A stretch of DNA of 64,000 bases from Mallotus nudiflorus (Eukaryota; Streptophyta; Magnoliopsida; Malpighiales; Euphorbiaceae), in assembly GCA_947683625.1 (NCBI GenBank), contig CANTUR010000047.1, positions 1,984,001 to 2,048,000 on the forward strand, given 5' to 3'. This document shows positions 14,101 through 26,500 of the stretch, piece by piece. Each line of letters begins with the position of its first letter. Positions within the stretch are counted from its first letter, which is position 1. A program made the translations under genes and the position numbers. The notes below the pieces were generated by a model. It saw only the letters and a list, made by a program, of their open reading frames with translations, was not told where the DNA came from and ran no database searches.

Positions 14101-15880
14101 CTTTCCTCAACAACTTCCTAGCTGAAATAACAGAAATAAGATTCTGAGGTGCTGAACTCCTGTCACCAACAAACTTAAATTCTACTTCACCAGGAATTCT
14201 GAAAATCACCTCCTTATTCCTGCAATCAACCACGGCATAGTACTGAGACAACCAATCCACTCCCAAAATAACATCAAACTCCATCACATCCAACAAAATC
14301 AAATCGGCGGATAATTCTCTATCTCCCACGAGAACTGGACAACCAGAAAGAACAATATCGGTGTCCAAAGAATCACTCAGAGGAGTGGCAACAGACAAGG
14401 GAAAAGCCATCCTCGAAGCTTGCCAACAAGATTTAGAAGCAAAAATAGGAGAAACAAACGAATGCGTGGCACCCGGATCAAACAAAACCAAAGCATCCAG
14501 GTAACAAACAGAAAGAATACCTGCCACGACTGCATTAGATGCCTGAGCATCCTGCTGAGTCAGATGAAAAACTCTGGCCTGGCCTCGACCTCCCTGCTGA
14601 CTGGTAGAAGCCTGGCCAACACCTCTAGTACCTCCTCTCGTACCTCTACCACGACTCTGCTGTGGAACAAACTGAGTAGAACTCTGATGCTGAGCTGGTG
14701 GTAACTGAAATGGCATAGGTGCAGCACTAGCAATCGACTGCTGTGGGAATCGCGAAATCTGTTGCTGCTGATATCCGGAATAAGGACACGATCTGGCAAA
14801 ATGTCCTGTCTGTCCGCATCTGAAACATGTCAATGGTGTCAGATAACACGGTCCCTGATGGACTCTACCACAAGTCTGACAAACACTGGCCGCTGATCCA
14901 GAACTACGACCACTGCTGCTGCTCGAAGCACCTGACCCAAATCTGAACGATCTACGCTGACCTCCACGACCATGTCTACTGCTCCGATGCACTCGCTGCT
15001 GCTGTCTCTGACTCTGCTGAGTCGAACCTCGCTGCTGACTACTCGAACCAACATGAAAACTCGAATACGGAGTAGCCTGCAATCCACTCGACTGAACTCC
15101 CAACTGGTAATAATCAGGCATCGCTCCCTGCCTAACTAACCTCAGCTCGATCTCCTTAGCTAGCTCAATCACAGACTCCAGAGTAAGACCTGCTGTGGGC
15201 ATACCAGCAAAAGCTGAACCCAAACCAGTAACATAGGTAGTAATAGCGAAATACTGATCTCGCATCAGATCCTCAGCATATCTACCCAGACGAAGGAACT
15301 CTCGGGTATACTCCTCTACTGATCGATCTCCACGAGAAATGCTGGTCAATCGAAGACGATAGCTCAAACGAAGAGGCTCTGGACAAAATCTCCTCATGAA
15401 TCGCTCTCGAAACTGAGCCCATGTCATCGTCATCATAAAGGGCTGGATCATCTGAATAAACCAATCCAAGGCTGGTCCCTCGACAGACAACTCAACAATC
15501 ATGATCCTCTGGTACTCGGTATGAGCAGTCCGAGTCCTAGTCTCAATCGCATGCAGAAAATCTAAAGGATCAGAAGTACCATCAAAAGCAATCCTGCCAA
15601 CTCTGGCATAGAACAAAGCTGCCTCAGGGTCAGACATACCCTGCTGATAGGCAGGCTGAACAGGCTGAACAACTGGAGGAACAGGAACATCAAAATCAGG
15701 CTCAACAGGCTCCTCGTCCTGTAACTCTCTCTGCCTACGGCGACCTGCCGCTCCTCGAGGTCTACCTCTGCCACGACCTCTACGTCTAACTGGCTGCTCA
15801 GGAGGTAAAACCTCATCCTGAAAAGACTCATCATCCTCGGCCTCAACGACCTGTGGAGCGACACGCGCTCGCCTCCTCAT
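11129..15880 (-). CDS. Element C Gag-Pol polyprotein, intact (1583 aa)
   Basis: Single uninterrupted ORF encoding a Ty3/gypsy chromovirus polyprotein. Gag spans about residues 1-370, with an Arg/Gly-rich segment (34-50) and two zinc fingers: CX2CX3HX3C at 334-345 and CX2CX4HX4C at 352-365. The protease has LFDPGAT with Asp468. RT has Asp740 and the FIDD motif (Asp804, Asp805). RNase H has Asp951, Glu988 and Asp1013. The integrase has HX6HX29CX2C (His1168, His1175, Cys1205, Cys1208) and DD35E (Asp1238, Asp1299, Glu1335). A GPF module lies near 1473 and a chromodomain-like tail at about 1536-1583. The start was chosen because the ATG is the first in frame and lies 2 nt after a conserved CAG. 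Gag forms the particle; Pol copies and integrates the element. The chromodomain in this clade is linked to heterochromatin targeting. Confidence 0.97.
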   Translation of the reverse strand: MRRRARVAPQVVEAEDDESFQDEVLPPEQPVRRRGRGRGRPRGAAGRRRQRELQDEEPVEPDFDVPVPPVVQPVQPAYQQGMSDPEAALFYARVGRIAFDGTSDPLDFLHAIETRTRTAHTEYQRIMIVELSVEGPALDWFIQMIQPFMMTMTWAQFRERFMRRFCPEPLRLSYRLRLTSISRGDRSVEEYTREFLRLGRYAEDLMRDQYFAITTYVTGLGSAFAGMPTAGLTLESVIELAKEIELRLVRQGAMPDYYQLGVQSSGLQATPYSSFHVGSSSQQRGSTQQSQRQQQRVHRSSRHGRGGQRRSFRFGSGASSSSSGRSSGSAASVCQTCGRVHQGPCYLTPLTCFRCGQTGHFARSCPYSGYQQQQISRFPQQSIASAAPMPFQLPPAQHQSSTQFVPQQSRGRGTRGGTRGVGQASTSQQGGRGQARVFHLTQQDAQASNAVVAGILSVCYLDALVLFDPGATHSFVSPIFASKSCWQASRMAFPLSVATPLSDSLDTDIVLSGCPVLVGDRELSADLILLDVMEFDVILGVDWLSQYYAVVDCRNKEVIFRIPGEVEFKFVGDRSSAPQNLISVISARKLLRKGCQGFLALVRDTSVEKLSLTDVPVACEFPDVFPEELPGLPPHREIEFCIDVVPGITPISMTPYRMAPAELRELKEQLQELLEKGFIRPSVSPWGAPVLFVKKKDGTLRLCIDYRELNKVTVKNKYPLPRIDDLFDQLQGAQFFSKVDLRSGYHQLRISEADIPKTAFRTRYGHYEFLVMSFGLTNAPAAFMDLMNRVFRPYVDQFVVVFIDDILVYSKSMEEHVYHLRIVLQTLRDHQLYAKFSKCDFWMESVSFLGHVVSKEGIQVDPQKVEAVSEWPRPTSVTEIRSFLGLAGYYRRFVQDFSRIAAPMTRLTQKNVRFEWSEACENSFQLLKEKLTTAPVLALPNSVDKFTVYCDASRIGLGCVLMQNGRVIAYASRQLKKHEQNYPTHDLEMAAVIFALKIWRHYLYGVTCEIFTDHKSLKYIFQQRDLNLRQRRWLELLKDYDCEILYHPGKANVVADALSRKSSGSLAHIGVERRPLIQELHLMVDQGLMMKISRSGGLLAQFKVRSVLRDRIKAAQSRDPILEELAENVRAGKFTDFTLDDDGVLWISGRLCVPDVDDLREEILEEAHSTAYSVHPGVTKMYHSIRDLYWWDGLKKDVADYVAKCLTCQQVKAEHQKPSGKLQPLPIPEWKWERIAMDFVVGLPRSKDGYDSIWVIVDRLTKSAHFLPVKATYSVARLAKLYVKHIVCLHGVPVSIVSDRGSVFTSRFWQKLQEAMGTRLDFSTAFHPQTDGQSERTIQTLEDMLRMCVLDLGGSWDDHLSLVEFAYNNSYHSSIGMAPYEALYGRKCRSPLSWDEIGERALTGPEMVQDAAEKVAVIKRRLETAVSRQKSYADPRRRDVEFQVGDFVFLKVSPMKGVMRFGRKGKLAPRYIGPFEILERIGTVAYRLDLPPSMSQVHPVFHISMLRMYISDPSHVLQPDSVEVSEDLTFVEEPVAIVDYQVRQLRSKQIPMVKVLWRSDRVEEHTWETEAEMRASYPYLFPS

Positions 15881-16078
15881 TCTGAAAAGACAAACGGAAA
15901 GATTCAGACAAAACAGACAACGGAGGAATAACGCTGAAAACTACAGCAAGGAATACTTATCAAGACATACTCGAACCTAATACACTGCAGTAGTCCAACA
16001 GAAAACACAACTTTAAAACTAGGGCCACAACTCACAAAACTAAGCCCTGACACAGAACTCCACTCAGAAACGAACTTC

Positions 16079-16090
16079 GCTCTGATACCA
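16079..16090 (-). other. Primer-binding site of element C
   Basis: In element direction, TGGTATCAGAGC lies 4 nt after the 5' LTR. It is complementary to the 3' end of plant initiator tRNA-Met, the usual primer for this group. The leader from here to the gag ATG (15881-16078) holds no ORF and ends in TCTTTTCAG one base before the ATG. Confidence 0.93.
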
Positions 16091-16094
16091 ACTT

Positions 16095-19000
16095 TGTCAC
16101 GACCCAAAACAGGAGTCATGACCGGCGCTAGGGAACGGGAATTCTTTCGAATCCGGAACCCGTAGCAAGCCTAAAAATAAAATAAAAATGCAATAATAAC
16201 CATAAAAATATAATATTCAGCGGAAAATAAAATCATAAATATTACAACATCATCCATCTCAACTGGATATAATTCAAAACTCATCACATCGCATATATAA
16301 TCTCATAAGTATAATCTTTATACAAATCCAGTTTTAACATAATACATCTCTTTAAAATAAAGTACATAAAATCCAATACTTTAATTTACAACTACTGCAG
16401 TGTCTAGATAAAATAAATAAGACTCAAGTAGACAATTTACATAAAGAAGCCGGGGCGGAAGAAATCCGGCGTATCGACCTGCTACTGAGGTCTGAGGAAG
16501 TTGACTCTCCTGAAAAATAGTCAACGGAGGGGAGTCAGACCTCACTGAGTGAATTACTATAGTATATATACATACACTCTAAGTGATAATGCATACAGTC
16601 AACAGTATATGAATAATATGTATATATACAGGCAAGTTCATACAGATGCAGAAAAATCATTTTATATATTTTGTCTGAAAATCAACTTTTATGAAGGATC
16701 ACATAGAACCCTAGAATATCGCAACCTCAGAAAAACAGTGTTAAACAACACTCTGGCCATACAGGCTCACTTATTCCAAATATATCCACTTAATCCATAT
16801 GGACAGTAGACTGGCCCCGAGACACTAAGTCAACCGAGCTCCAGCAGTCTGACTGCCAGTGTGATTGGCCCCGAGACACTTGGTCAACCGAGCTCCAGCA
16901 ATCACACCCACAAACCACATCTCACACATCCAATAATCATAATCAAATCGATATCCACAAATAGTCAGTAATAAAGCCTAAATACTATAGGCGTACCGGT
17001 ACGTACTCGGTCCTAGTGCTGCCCACTAGGTAGCACGTTCTATTGATATCCTTCAGTAATAAATAATAAAACATTCATTCACAAATACATGATGCATGAA
17101 TTTAAATAAATCAACAATATAAACCATATATATACCGAAAATATACCAAACATAAACCAGTTATATTTTGAGTATATATACGTCAAATAAATTCAATCAA
17201 ATCATGAATTAAACTAAAAATATATTTAAAAACATTTTAAATATATTTTATTAATAAAACATGTATATAATTTATTATATACCAAAAATATACCAAAAAT
17301 ATACTTGAATATAAATCATGTTATTTATGCATAATTAGTCAAAATAAAACATGCATTTTCTAAATCATGCATCCTAAGCATATATATATAATATAGTAAC
17401 TCACCTAATGCGCTCCACGAGACAGGTCCGACGGGCCTGGTCCACTAACCCTCGGTCTCGGCGCAACTAAACAAGAAATAATTAATCGACATCAGAATAA
17501 CCCTAACAGAAATCCTAGAATTCAATCTAGAGTATTCAACACAGAATTGGAAATTAGGGTTCGACTGGATATCACGTTTTACGAGAATTCTACCGGAAAT
17601 CCGGCAGAACCTCCCCTGTAAAACAGACATCTCTCTACTCAAAAGAGTAGAGCCGACCCTGCAAAGAAAATACACTTCAAAAATAAACACCACAATCAAT
17701 CACAACCCCTCGGTCGGACTCCAGACTACAATCTGTCGACCGGGGTCCACAAACACAGAAAATATATTCAAATATACCAAAAATATCCTTAAATCATAAA
17801 AATACATTTCATACGTAGAAATTACATAATTAACCTTGAAACACTATAAAAATCGATTAAAACTCATTTTATTTGAAAAACCGTATATTATATATATAAT
17901 TGAAAATAATTCACGAAAAATAGTTTTAATTAGTTAAAATACCAAATATTTTGTAGAAATCATTTTTATACCTTAAATAAATATTAAAACCAATTAAATT
18001 ACATTTTTAGACAGTTTAGGGTAAAATTACCAAAATACCCCTATATATATATATATACCTAATTTACTTCAAAAATTCACTAAAAATCATACAATTATCC
18101 AAAATTAATTTTCTCAACATATTTATCAATAATATCAATAATTAAACTCAATTAACCAATTAAATTCAAATAAAAACACAATTAACTTAATTTTCCAAAA
18201 TCACCTAAACTTCAATAATTAAAAATAAATACTTAGAAATTCATAAAAATTCCAAATAAATTCCTATAATTCATTTCAACACCTAATTCAACCATAAACT
18301 CCAATTTCATAATTTAAATAATTAATTTCCGAAAATTCGAAAATAATATTAAAATATTCAAAAATACCCAAAAATCCAAACAATCTCCAAAAATTCTACA
18401 AAAATTCATACATGAAGATTAAGCTACCAGGAACAACATTTGTGAAGGAAGTTTCCATGAATCATCCAAATTGAAGCTCAAAAAAATCGAAAACCAAAAG
18501 TGGCCGAAATATTCAACTCAAAACCTAAGCAATTCTAGACCGTTTTAGCTCAAACAAAAGCTAGAATAACACTCACCGGAGCTCAAGGAGAAGATAGAGA
18601 CCGGCGGTGTCGAAAACGGTGGCCGGAGGAGGGAGAAACGACGTGAGGAATAGTGGGTGGTCCGGCGCCTACCTACGGGAAGAAGAAGAAGAAGAAGAAG
18701 AAAAAGAAAAAGAAAGAAAAGGAAAGAGAAAAGAAAAGAAAAAGAAAGAAAAAGGAAAAGAAAAAGAAAAAAAAAGAAAAAAGAAAAAAAATAAATTTTA
18801 ATAATTTAATAATAAATAAAATAATCAAATAATAATAAATAAATAATAAAATATTAGGGTAATAATAAACCCTAATTAAATAAATATACACACACAAGCT
18901 TTATTTAATAATTTAAAAATATGTATGAGTTCATGCAAACCCGTAAATACATTTAAAATAATTAATAATACATTGTTTACGTGGAAATTTCCCCGAAAAT

Positions 19001-19169
19001 GAAAGTCCCGGGAAAATTTTACGTAAAATACTGAAAATAATAGACAGTAATTAAAATAGGTTTAAAATACATATCAACTCATAAAAATATCGTATATACA
19101 GTCAAAATTATTGACACTGCATATCCCGGTACAGTGTAAAAATATTTTAAAAAAACACGGGATATTACA
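16095..19169 (-). repeat. 5' LTR of element C (3075 bp)
   Basis: Same length and ends as the 3' LTR, with CACTA following at 19170. In element direction the predicted leader splice sites are: donor 1 at 18576 (CCG|GTGAGT), acceptor 1 ending at 17659 (TTTCTTTGCAG), exon 2 at 17405-17658, donor 2 at 17404 (TTAG|GTGAGTT) and acceptor 2 ending at 16510 (TATTTTTCAG). Its start is U3 and it should drive the full-length transcript. Confidence 0.95.
18674..18794. repeat. GA-rich low-complexity tract in C 5' LTR
   Basis: Copy of the tract at 10579-10699. No length difference between the two is visible, which supports a very recent insertion since such tracts change length quickly. Confidence 0.88.
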
Positions 19170-20301
19170 CACTAAGTTAACCGAGTTCCAGCAGTCTGAT
19201 TGTCATTGTGATTGGCCCCGAGACACTTGATCAATTGAGCTCCAGCAATCACACACCCAAATCATATCTCACACATCAAATAATCATATCCAATCGATAT
19301 CCACAAATGGTTAGTAATATAGCCTAAATGCTATAAGCGTACCGATACGTACTCGGTCCTAGTGCTGCCCATTAGGTAGCACGTTCTATTGATATCCTTC
19401 ATTGAAATATAAAGCATACATTCATAAAAGTAAATGATGCATGAATTTGAAATATAATAGCAACAATAACCATATATATACTAGAAATATACCAAAAGTA
19501 AACCAGGTATATTTCGAGTATATATACGTCAAATAAATCCAATTAAATTACGAAATAACTAAGAATATACCAAGGATATACATAAAAAAACATTTTAAGA
19601 ATAATTTATTAATTAAACATGCATATAGCTTAAAATATACTAAAATATACCTAAAATATACCAAAATAAACCTAAGTAATTATTAAACCATGAATGCATA
19701 TTTTATCAAAATAAAACATATATTTCTAAAATCATGCACCCTAGAGTACATATATATATAATAGTAACTCACACTTAGTGCGCTCCTCGAGATGGGTCCG
19801 ATGGGCCTGGTCCACTAGGCCTTGGTCTCGGCACAACTAAACAAACAAAATAACATACATCATAATAAACCTAATAGAAAATCCTAGAAACTCGATCTAG
19901 AATATTAGACACAGAATCAAAATTAAGGTTCGACCGGACATCACGTTTTACGAGAATTCTACTGAAAATTCGGCAAAACCTCCCCTGTAAAATGGACATC
20001 TCTCTACTCAAAGAGTAGAGCCGGCCCTGCAAAGAAACACACTTCAAAAAATAGACACAGAAACACAACCACAACCTCTCGGTCGGACTCCAAACTACAA
20101 TCTACCGACCGGGGTCCACAATCACAGAACGATTATGAAAATACCAAAAATGCCCTTGTATTACAGAAATACATTTAATAAGTAGAAATTACATAATTCA
20201 TCTTAAAACACAGTAAAAACCGATAAAAACTCATTTATTTAGAAAAATCGTATATTATATATATAATTTGAAAATAATTCACGAAAAATAGTTTTAATTA
20301 A
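19170..20301 (-). mobile_element. LTR D, fragment 2
   Basis: Continues LTR D after element C. It starts with the second CACTA copy and ends with ATTAA (20297-20301), where tandem element E inserted. It carries the hairpin string (near 19340-19385) and exon 2-like block (about 19780-20030) of the family with more substitutions than C, so it is an older copy. Confidence 0.9.
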
Positions 20302-23300
20302 TGTCACGACCCAAAACAGGGGCCATGACCGGCGCTAGGGAACGGGAATTCTTTCGAATCCGGAACCCGTAGCAAGCCTAAAAATAAATAAATCATGCCA
20401 TCATAACAGTAACAATATAATATGCAGCGGAAAATAAAAATCATAATATCATAATATTATCCATATCAACTGGATATAAATAAAAATCTCATCTCATACA
20501 TAAAATCTCTTTAATACAAATCCAGTTCAATATAATACATCTCTTTAAAATAAAGTACATAAAATCCCATACTTTAATTCACAACTACTGCAGTGTCTAG
20601 ATAAAATAAATAAGACTCAAGTAGACAATTTACATAAAGAAGCCGGGGCGGAAGAAATCCGGCGTATCGACCTGCTACTGAGGTCTAAGGAAGTTGACTC
20701 TCCTGAAAAATAGTCAACGGAGGGGAGTCAGACCTCACTGAGTGAATTACTATAATATATATACATACACACTAAGTGATAATGCATACAGTCAACAGTA
20801 TATATAATATATATATATACAGGCAATTACACACAGATGCAGTAAAATCATTTTTTTTATATACTTTATCTGAAAATCACAGTTTATGAAGGATCACATA
20901 GAACCCTAGAATATCGCAACCTCAAAAATAGTGTTAAACAACACTCTGGCCATACAGGCTCACTTATCCAAATATATCCACTTAATCCATTTAGACAGTA
21001 GACTGGCCCCGAGACACTAAGTCAACCGAGCTCCAGCAGTCTGATTGCCAGTGTGATTGGCCCCGAGACACTTGGTCAACCGAGCTCCAGCAATCACACC
21101 CAAACCACATCTCACATATCAATAATCATAATCAAATCAATATCCACAAATAAGTTAGTATTATAGCCTAAATACTATAGGCGTACCGGTACGTACTCGG
21201 TCCTAGTGCTGCCCACTAGGTAGCACGTTCTATTGATATCCTTCATCATTAAATATAAAACATTCATTCACAAATATAAATGATGCATGAATATAAATGA
21301 AATAATAATATAAACCATATATATACCGGAAATATACCAAACATAAACCAGGTATATTTTGAGTATATATATGTCAAATAAATCCAATCAAATCATGAAT
21401 TAAACTAAAAATATATTTAAAAACATTTTAAATATATTTTATTAACAAAACATGTATATAATTTATTATATACCAAAAATATACTTGAATATAAATCACA
21501 TTATTTATGCATATTCAGTCAAAATAAAACATGCATTTTCTAAATCATGCATCCTAAGCATATATATATAATATAGTAACTCACCTAATGTGCTCCACGA
21601 GACAGGTCCGACGGGCCTGGTCCACTAGGCCTCGGTCTCGGCGCAACTAAACAAGCAATAAATAACCGACATTAGAATAAACCTAACAGAAATCGTAGAA
21701 TTCAATCTAGAGTATTTAACACAGAATCGAAAATTAGGGTTCGACTGGATATCACGTTTTACGAGAATTCTACCGAAAATCCGGCAGAACCTCCCCTGTA
21801 AAACGGACATCTCTCTACTCAAAAGAGTAGAGCCGACCCTGCAAAGAAAATACACTTCGAAGTACAAGCTCAACACAATCAAAATCCCACGGTCGGACTC
21901 CAAACTACAGTCCACCGACCGGGGTCCACAAACACAGAATAATATTCCAAATACAACAAAAATATCTTTAAATCACAGAAATACATTTCATACGTAGAAA
22001 TTACATAATTGACCTTGAAACACTATAAAAACCGATTAAAACTCATTTTATTAGAAAAACCGTATACTATATATATAATTGAAAATAATTCCCGAAAAAT
22101 AGTTTTAATTAGTTAAAAATACCAAATATTTTGTAGAAATCATTTTTATACCTTAAATAAATATTAAAACCAATTAAATTACATTTTTAGACAATTTAGG
22201 GTAAAATTACCAAAATACCCTTATATATATAAATATACTTAAATTATTTCAAAAATTCACTAAAAATCAAACAATTATCCAAAATTAATTTTCTCAACAT
22301 ATTTATCAATAATATCAATATTTAAACTCAATTAACCAATTAAATTCAAATTAAAACACATTTAACCTAATTTTCCAAAATCACCTAAACTTCAATAATT
22401 AAAAATAAATACTTAGAAATTCATAAAAATTCCAAATAAATTCCTATAATTCATTTCAACACCTAATTTAACCATAAACTCCAATTTCATAATTTAAATA
22501 ATTAATTCCCGAAAATTAGAAAATAATATTAAAATATTCAAAAATACCCAAAAATCCAAACAATCTCCAAAAATTCTACAAAAATTCATACATGAAGATT
22601 AAGCTACTTGGAACAACATTTGTGAAGGAATTAAGCATGAATCAATCAAGAACAATTCTAAAAAAATCGAAAACCCTAATAGGCCGAATTTGACAAATCG
22701 AAAACTAAGCAATTCTAGATCATTTTAGCTCAAACCAAAGCTAGAATCACACTCACCGGAGCTCAAGGAGAAGAAAGAGACCGGCGGTGTCGAAAATGGT
22801 GGCCGGAATCGATGTGATCGACGGTGAGTTGATTTTCGGCTTCTCCGGCCAAAATCACTCTCCCGACGCCGGAAACGGCCTCCACAGGCGGCGAAACTGG
22901 TCGGGGAAGATGGTGGCACACCGGACGGCACACCCACGGTGAAGGAACGGCATGGCAGCGACCGGAAATGGGGAAGAGAGAATCGGGAGGAAGAAGATGA
23001 AGTCGGGGGCAAAATGGTAATTTTGCAAACTTTTTGATTTTTGATGTATATATGTATATATATATATATATTATACTATATATTAAAATAATATTAAATT
23101 ACACACATCAAATATACACCACACACATAAAATATTAATATTTTAATAATTTTTACCAAATAAAATTTTTAAATAACAATTAAACAAATAAATACTTAAT
23201 AAAATATTAGGGAATAATAAACCCTAATTAAATAAATATACACACACCGACTTTATTTAATAATTTAAAAATATGTATGAGTTCATGCAAACCCGTAAAT

Positions 23301-23522
23301 ACATTTAAAATAATTAATAATACATTGTTTACGTGGAAATTTCCCCGAAAATGAAAGTCCCGGGAAAATTTTACGTAAAACACTGTATATAAAACACAGT
23401 AATTAAAATAGGTTTAAAATACATATCAACTCATAAAAATATCGTATATATACATATTCAAAATTATTAATACTGCATATCCCGATACAGTATAAAAACA
23501 TGTAAAAACACGGGATATTACA
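20302..23522 (-). repeat. Element E, LTR 1 (outer 3' LTR, 3221 bp)
   Basis: Reads TGTCACGACCC to GGGATATTACA and is followed by the polypurine complement at 23523. It retains donor 1 (ACTCACCGG near 22752), donor 2 and both acceptors. Private differences include a TTTTT stretch near 23167 where LTRs 2 and 3 have TTAATT. Confidence 0.95.
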
Positions 23523-23569
23523 GTCTTCCCCCCTTACAGGAATTCGTCCCCGAATTCTAAAAGATAAGA

Positions 23570-26500
23570 TCAAGAAGGAAAGAGATACGGGTAAGAAGCT
23601 CGCATCTCAGCTTCAGTCTCCCACGTATGCTCTTCAACTCTGTCGCTACGTCATAGAACCTTGACCATCGGAATCTGCTTCGATCTCAACTGTCGAACTT
23701 GATAATCAACGATCGCCACAGGTTCTTCCACAAACGTCAAATCTTCACTCACTTCTACACTGTCGGGCTGCAACACGTGTGAAGGATCTGAGATAGACTT
23801 CCTCAACATCGAGATATGAAATACTGGATGCACCTGTGACATACTCGGAGGCAAATCCAACCGATATGCAACAGTGCCAACTCTCTCCAGAATCTCAAAC
23901 GGTCCAATGTATCTCGGTGTTAACTTACCCTTCCTGCCAAATCTCATCACACCCTTCATCGGAGATACCTTCAGAAAAATAAAATCTCCAACCTGAAACT
24001 CCACATCTCTGCGCCTAGGATCCGCATAACTCTTCTGTCTGCTAACTGCGGTCTCTAATCTGCGCTTGATCACGGTGACTTTCTCTACAGCATCCTGAAC
24101 CATCTCTGGTCCAGTCAAAGCTCTCTCACCAATCTCATCCCAACTCAACGGGGATCTACACTTCCTTCCATACAACGCCTCATATGGTGCCATGCCAATA
24201 CTGCTATGGTAGCTGTTATTATATGCAAACTCAACAAGCGATAAATGATCATCCCAGCTACCTCCCAAATCCAAGACACACATCCTCAACATATCTTCTA
24301 GTGTCTGGATCGTCCTCTCAGATTGATCGTCTGTCTGAGGATGAAAAGCAGTACTAAAATCCAACCTAGTGCCCATCGCTTCCTGTAACTTCTGCCAAAA
24401 ATGAGAAGTAAACACCGAACCTCTATCTGACACAATGGACACAGGTACTCCATGAAGGCACACAATATTCTTCACGTACAACTTCGCCAATCTAGCAACT
24501 GAATATGTGGCTTTCACAGGCAAGAAATGTGCAGACTTCGTCAATCTGTCTACAATTACCCAGATGGAATCGTATCCATCCTTCGAACGAGGTAAACCGA
24601 CCACAAAATCCATAGCTATCCTTTCCCACTTCCACTCGGGAATAGGAAGAGGCTGAAGCTTCCCAGAAGGCTTCTGATGTTCGGCTTTCACTTGCTGACA
24701 CGTCAAGCACTTAGCAACATAATCAGCAACATCCTTCTTCAATCCATCCCACCAGTATAGATCTCTGATACTGTGGTACATCTTAGTAACACCTGGATGA
24801 ATGCTGTAGGCTGTAGAATGTGCTTCCTCTAAGATCTCTTCTCTCAAATCATCCACATCAGGAACACACAATCTACCACTGATCCACAACACACCATCAT
24901 CATCAAGTGTGAAATCAGTGAACTTCCCTGCTCTGACATTCTCTGCAAGCTCTTCTAGAATAGGATCTCGGCTCTGAGCTGCTTTAATCCTATCCCTTAG
25001 CACAGATCGCACTTTAAACTGAGCTAACAGTCCACCTGATCTACTGATCTTCATCATCAGACCTTGATCCACTATCAAATGCAACTCCTGGATCAATGGT
25101 CTCCTCTCAACACCAATGTGAGCAAGACTACCTGAAGACTTCCTACTCAAGGCATCTGCTACCACATTAGCTTTACCCGGATGGTAAAGAATCTCGCAAT
25201 CATAGTCCTTCAACAGTTCCAACCATCGTCTCTGCCTCAGATTCAAATCTCGCTGCTGGAAAATGTACTTAAGGCTCTTGTGATCAGTAAATATCTCACA
25301 AGTCACCCCGTACAGATAATGTCTCCAAATCTTCAAAGCAAAGATCACTGCAGCCATCTCCAGATCATGTGTGGGATAGTTTTGCTCATGCTTCTTCAAC
25401 TGCCTCGAAGCATAGGCTATCACCCTTCCATTCTGCATCAACACACAACCAAGACCAATTCTAGAGGCATCACAGTAAACTGTGAACTTATCCACACTAT
25501 TAGGCAAAGCTAATACTGGCGCTGTGGTCAACTTCTACTTCAACAACTGAAAACTATTCTCACAAGCTTCTGACCACTCGAATCTAACATTCTTCTGAGT
25601 CAAGCGAGTCATAGGGGCTGCTATCCTGGAAAAATCCTGCACAAACCGCCTATAATACCCGGCTAAACCCAGAAAACTCCGAATCTCCGTAACTGAAGTA
25701 GGTCTAGGCCACTCAGATACTGCCTCAACCTTCTGTGGATCAACCTGAATACCTTCTTTAGACACCACGTGTCCAAGAAAAGAAACACTCTCCATCCAGA
25801 AATCACACTTCGAGAATTTAGCATAAAGCTGATGATCTCTCAGTGTCTGTAGTACAATCCTCAAATGATATACGTGCTCTTCCATACTCCTCGAATATAC
25901 TAGTATATCATCAATGAAGACTACCACAAACTGATCCACATACGGTCTGAATACTCTGTTCATCAGATCCATAAAAGCTGCTGGTGCATTAGTCAAACCA
26001 AAAGACATCACCAGAAACTCATAATGGCCATATCTAGTGCAGAAAGCTGTCTTAGGAATATCAGCTTCACTAATCCGCAGCTGATGATAACCCGACCTCA
26101 AGTCGACCTTAGAAAAGAACTGTGCACCTTGTAACTGATCAAATAAATCATCAATCCTCGGGAGAGGATACTTGTTCTTCACTGTCACCTTATTCAGCTC
26201 TCTGTAGTCAATGCACAGTCTCAGGGTACCATCCTTCTTCTTCACAAACAAGACTGGTGCACCCCAAGGGGAAACACTAGGTCTGATAAAACCTTTATCC
26301 AACAACTCTTGCAATTGCTCCTTTAACTCTCTCAACTCTGCAGGAGCCATACGATAGGGTGGCATAGATATAGGAGTAGTACCTGGAACCACATCTATAC
26401 AGAACTCAATCTCTCTATGAGGTGGTAAACCTGGCAACTCCTCGGGAAAAACATCAGGAAACTCACAAGTAACAGGAACATCTGTGAGTGACAACTTCTC

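Larger units (their letters stand above)
8000..19169 (-). mobile_element. Element C: complete, intact Tekay-like LTR retrotransposon (11,170 bp)
   Basis: Complete element with two 3075-bp LTRs (8000-11074 and 16095-19169), polypurine tract, primer site and a 1583-codon ORF without stops. The flanks carry the target duplication CACTA at 7995-7999 and 19170-19174. Removing the element and one CACTA rejoins LTR D within a conserved hairpin loop. By eye the two LTRs differ at only three positions (near 9919, 9954 and 10404 in the left copy), about 0.1%, so the insertion is very recent. It is the only coding-intact copy in the window and could be mobilisation-competent, if transcribed. Confidence 0.97.
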
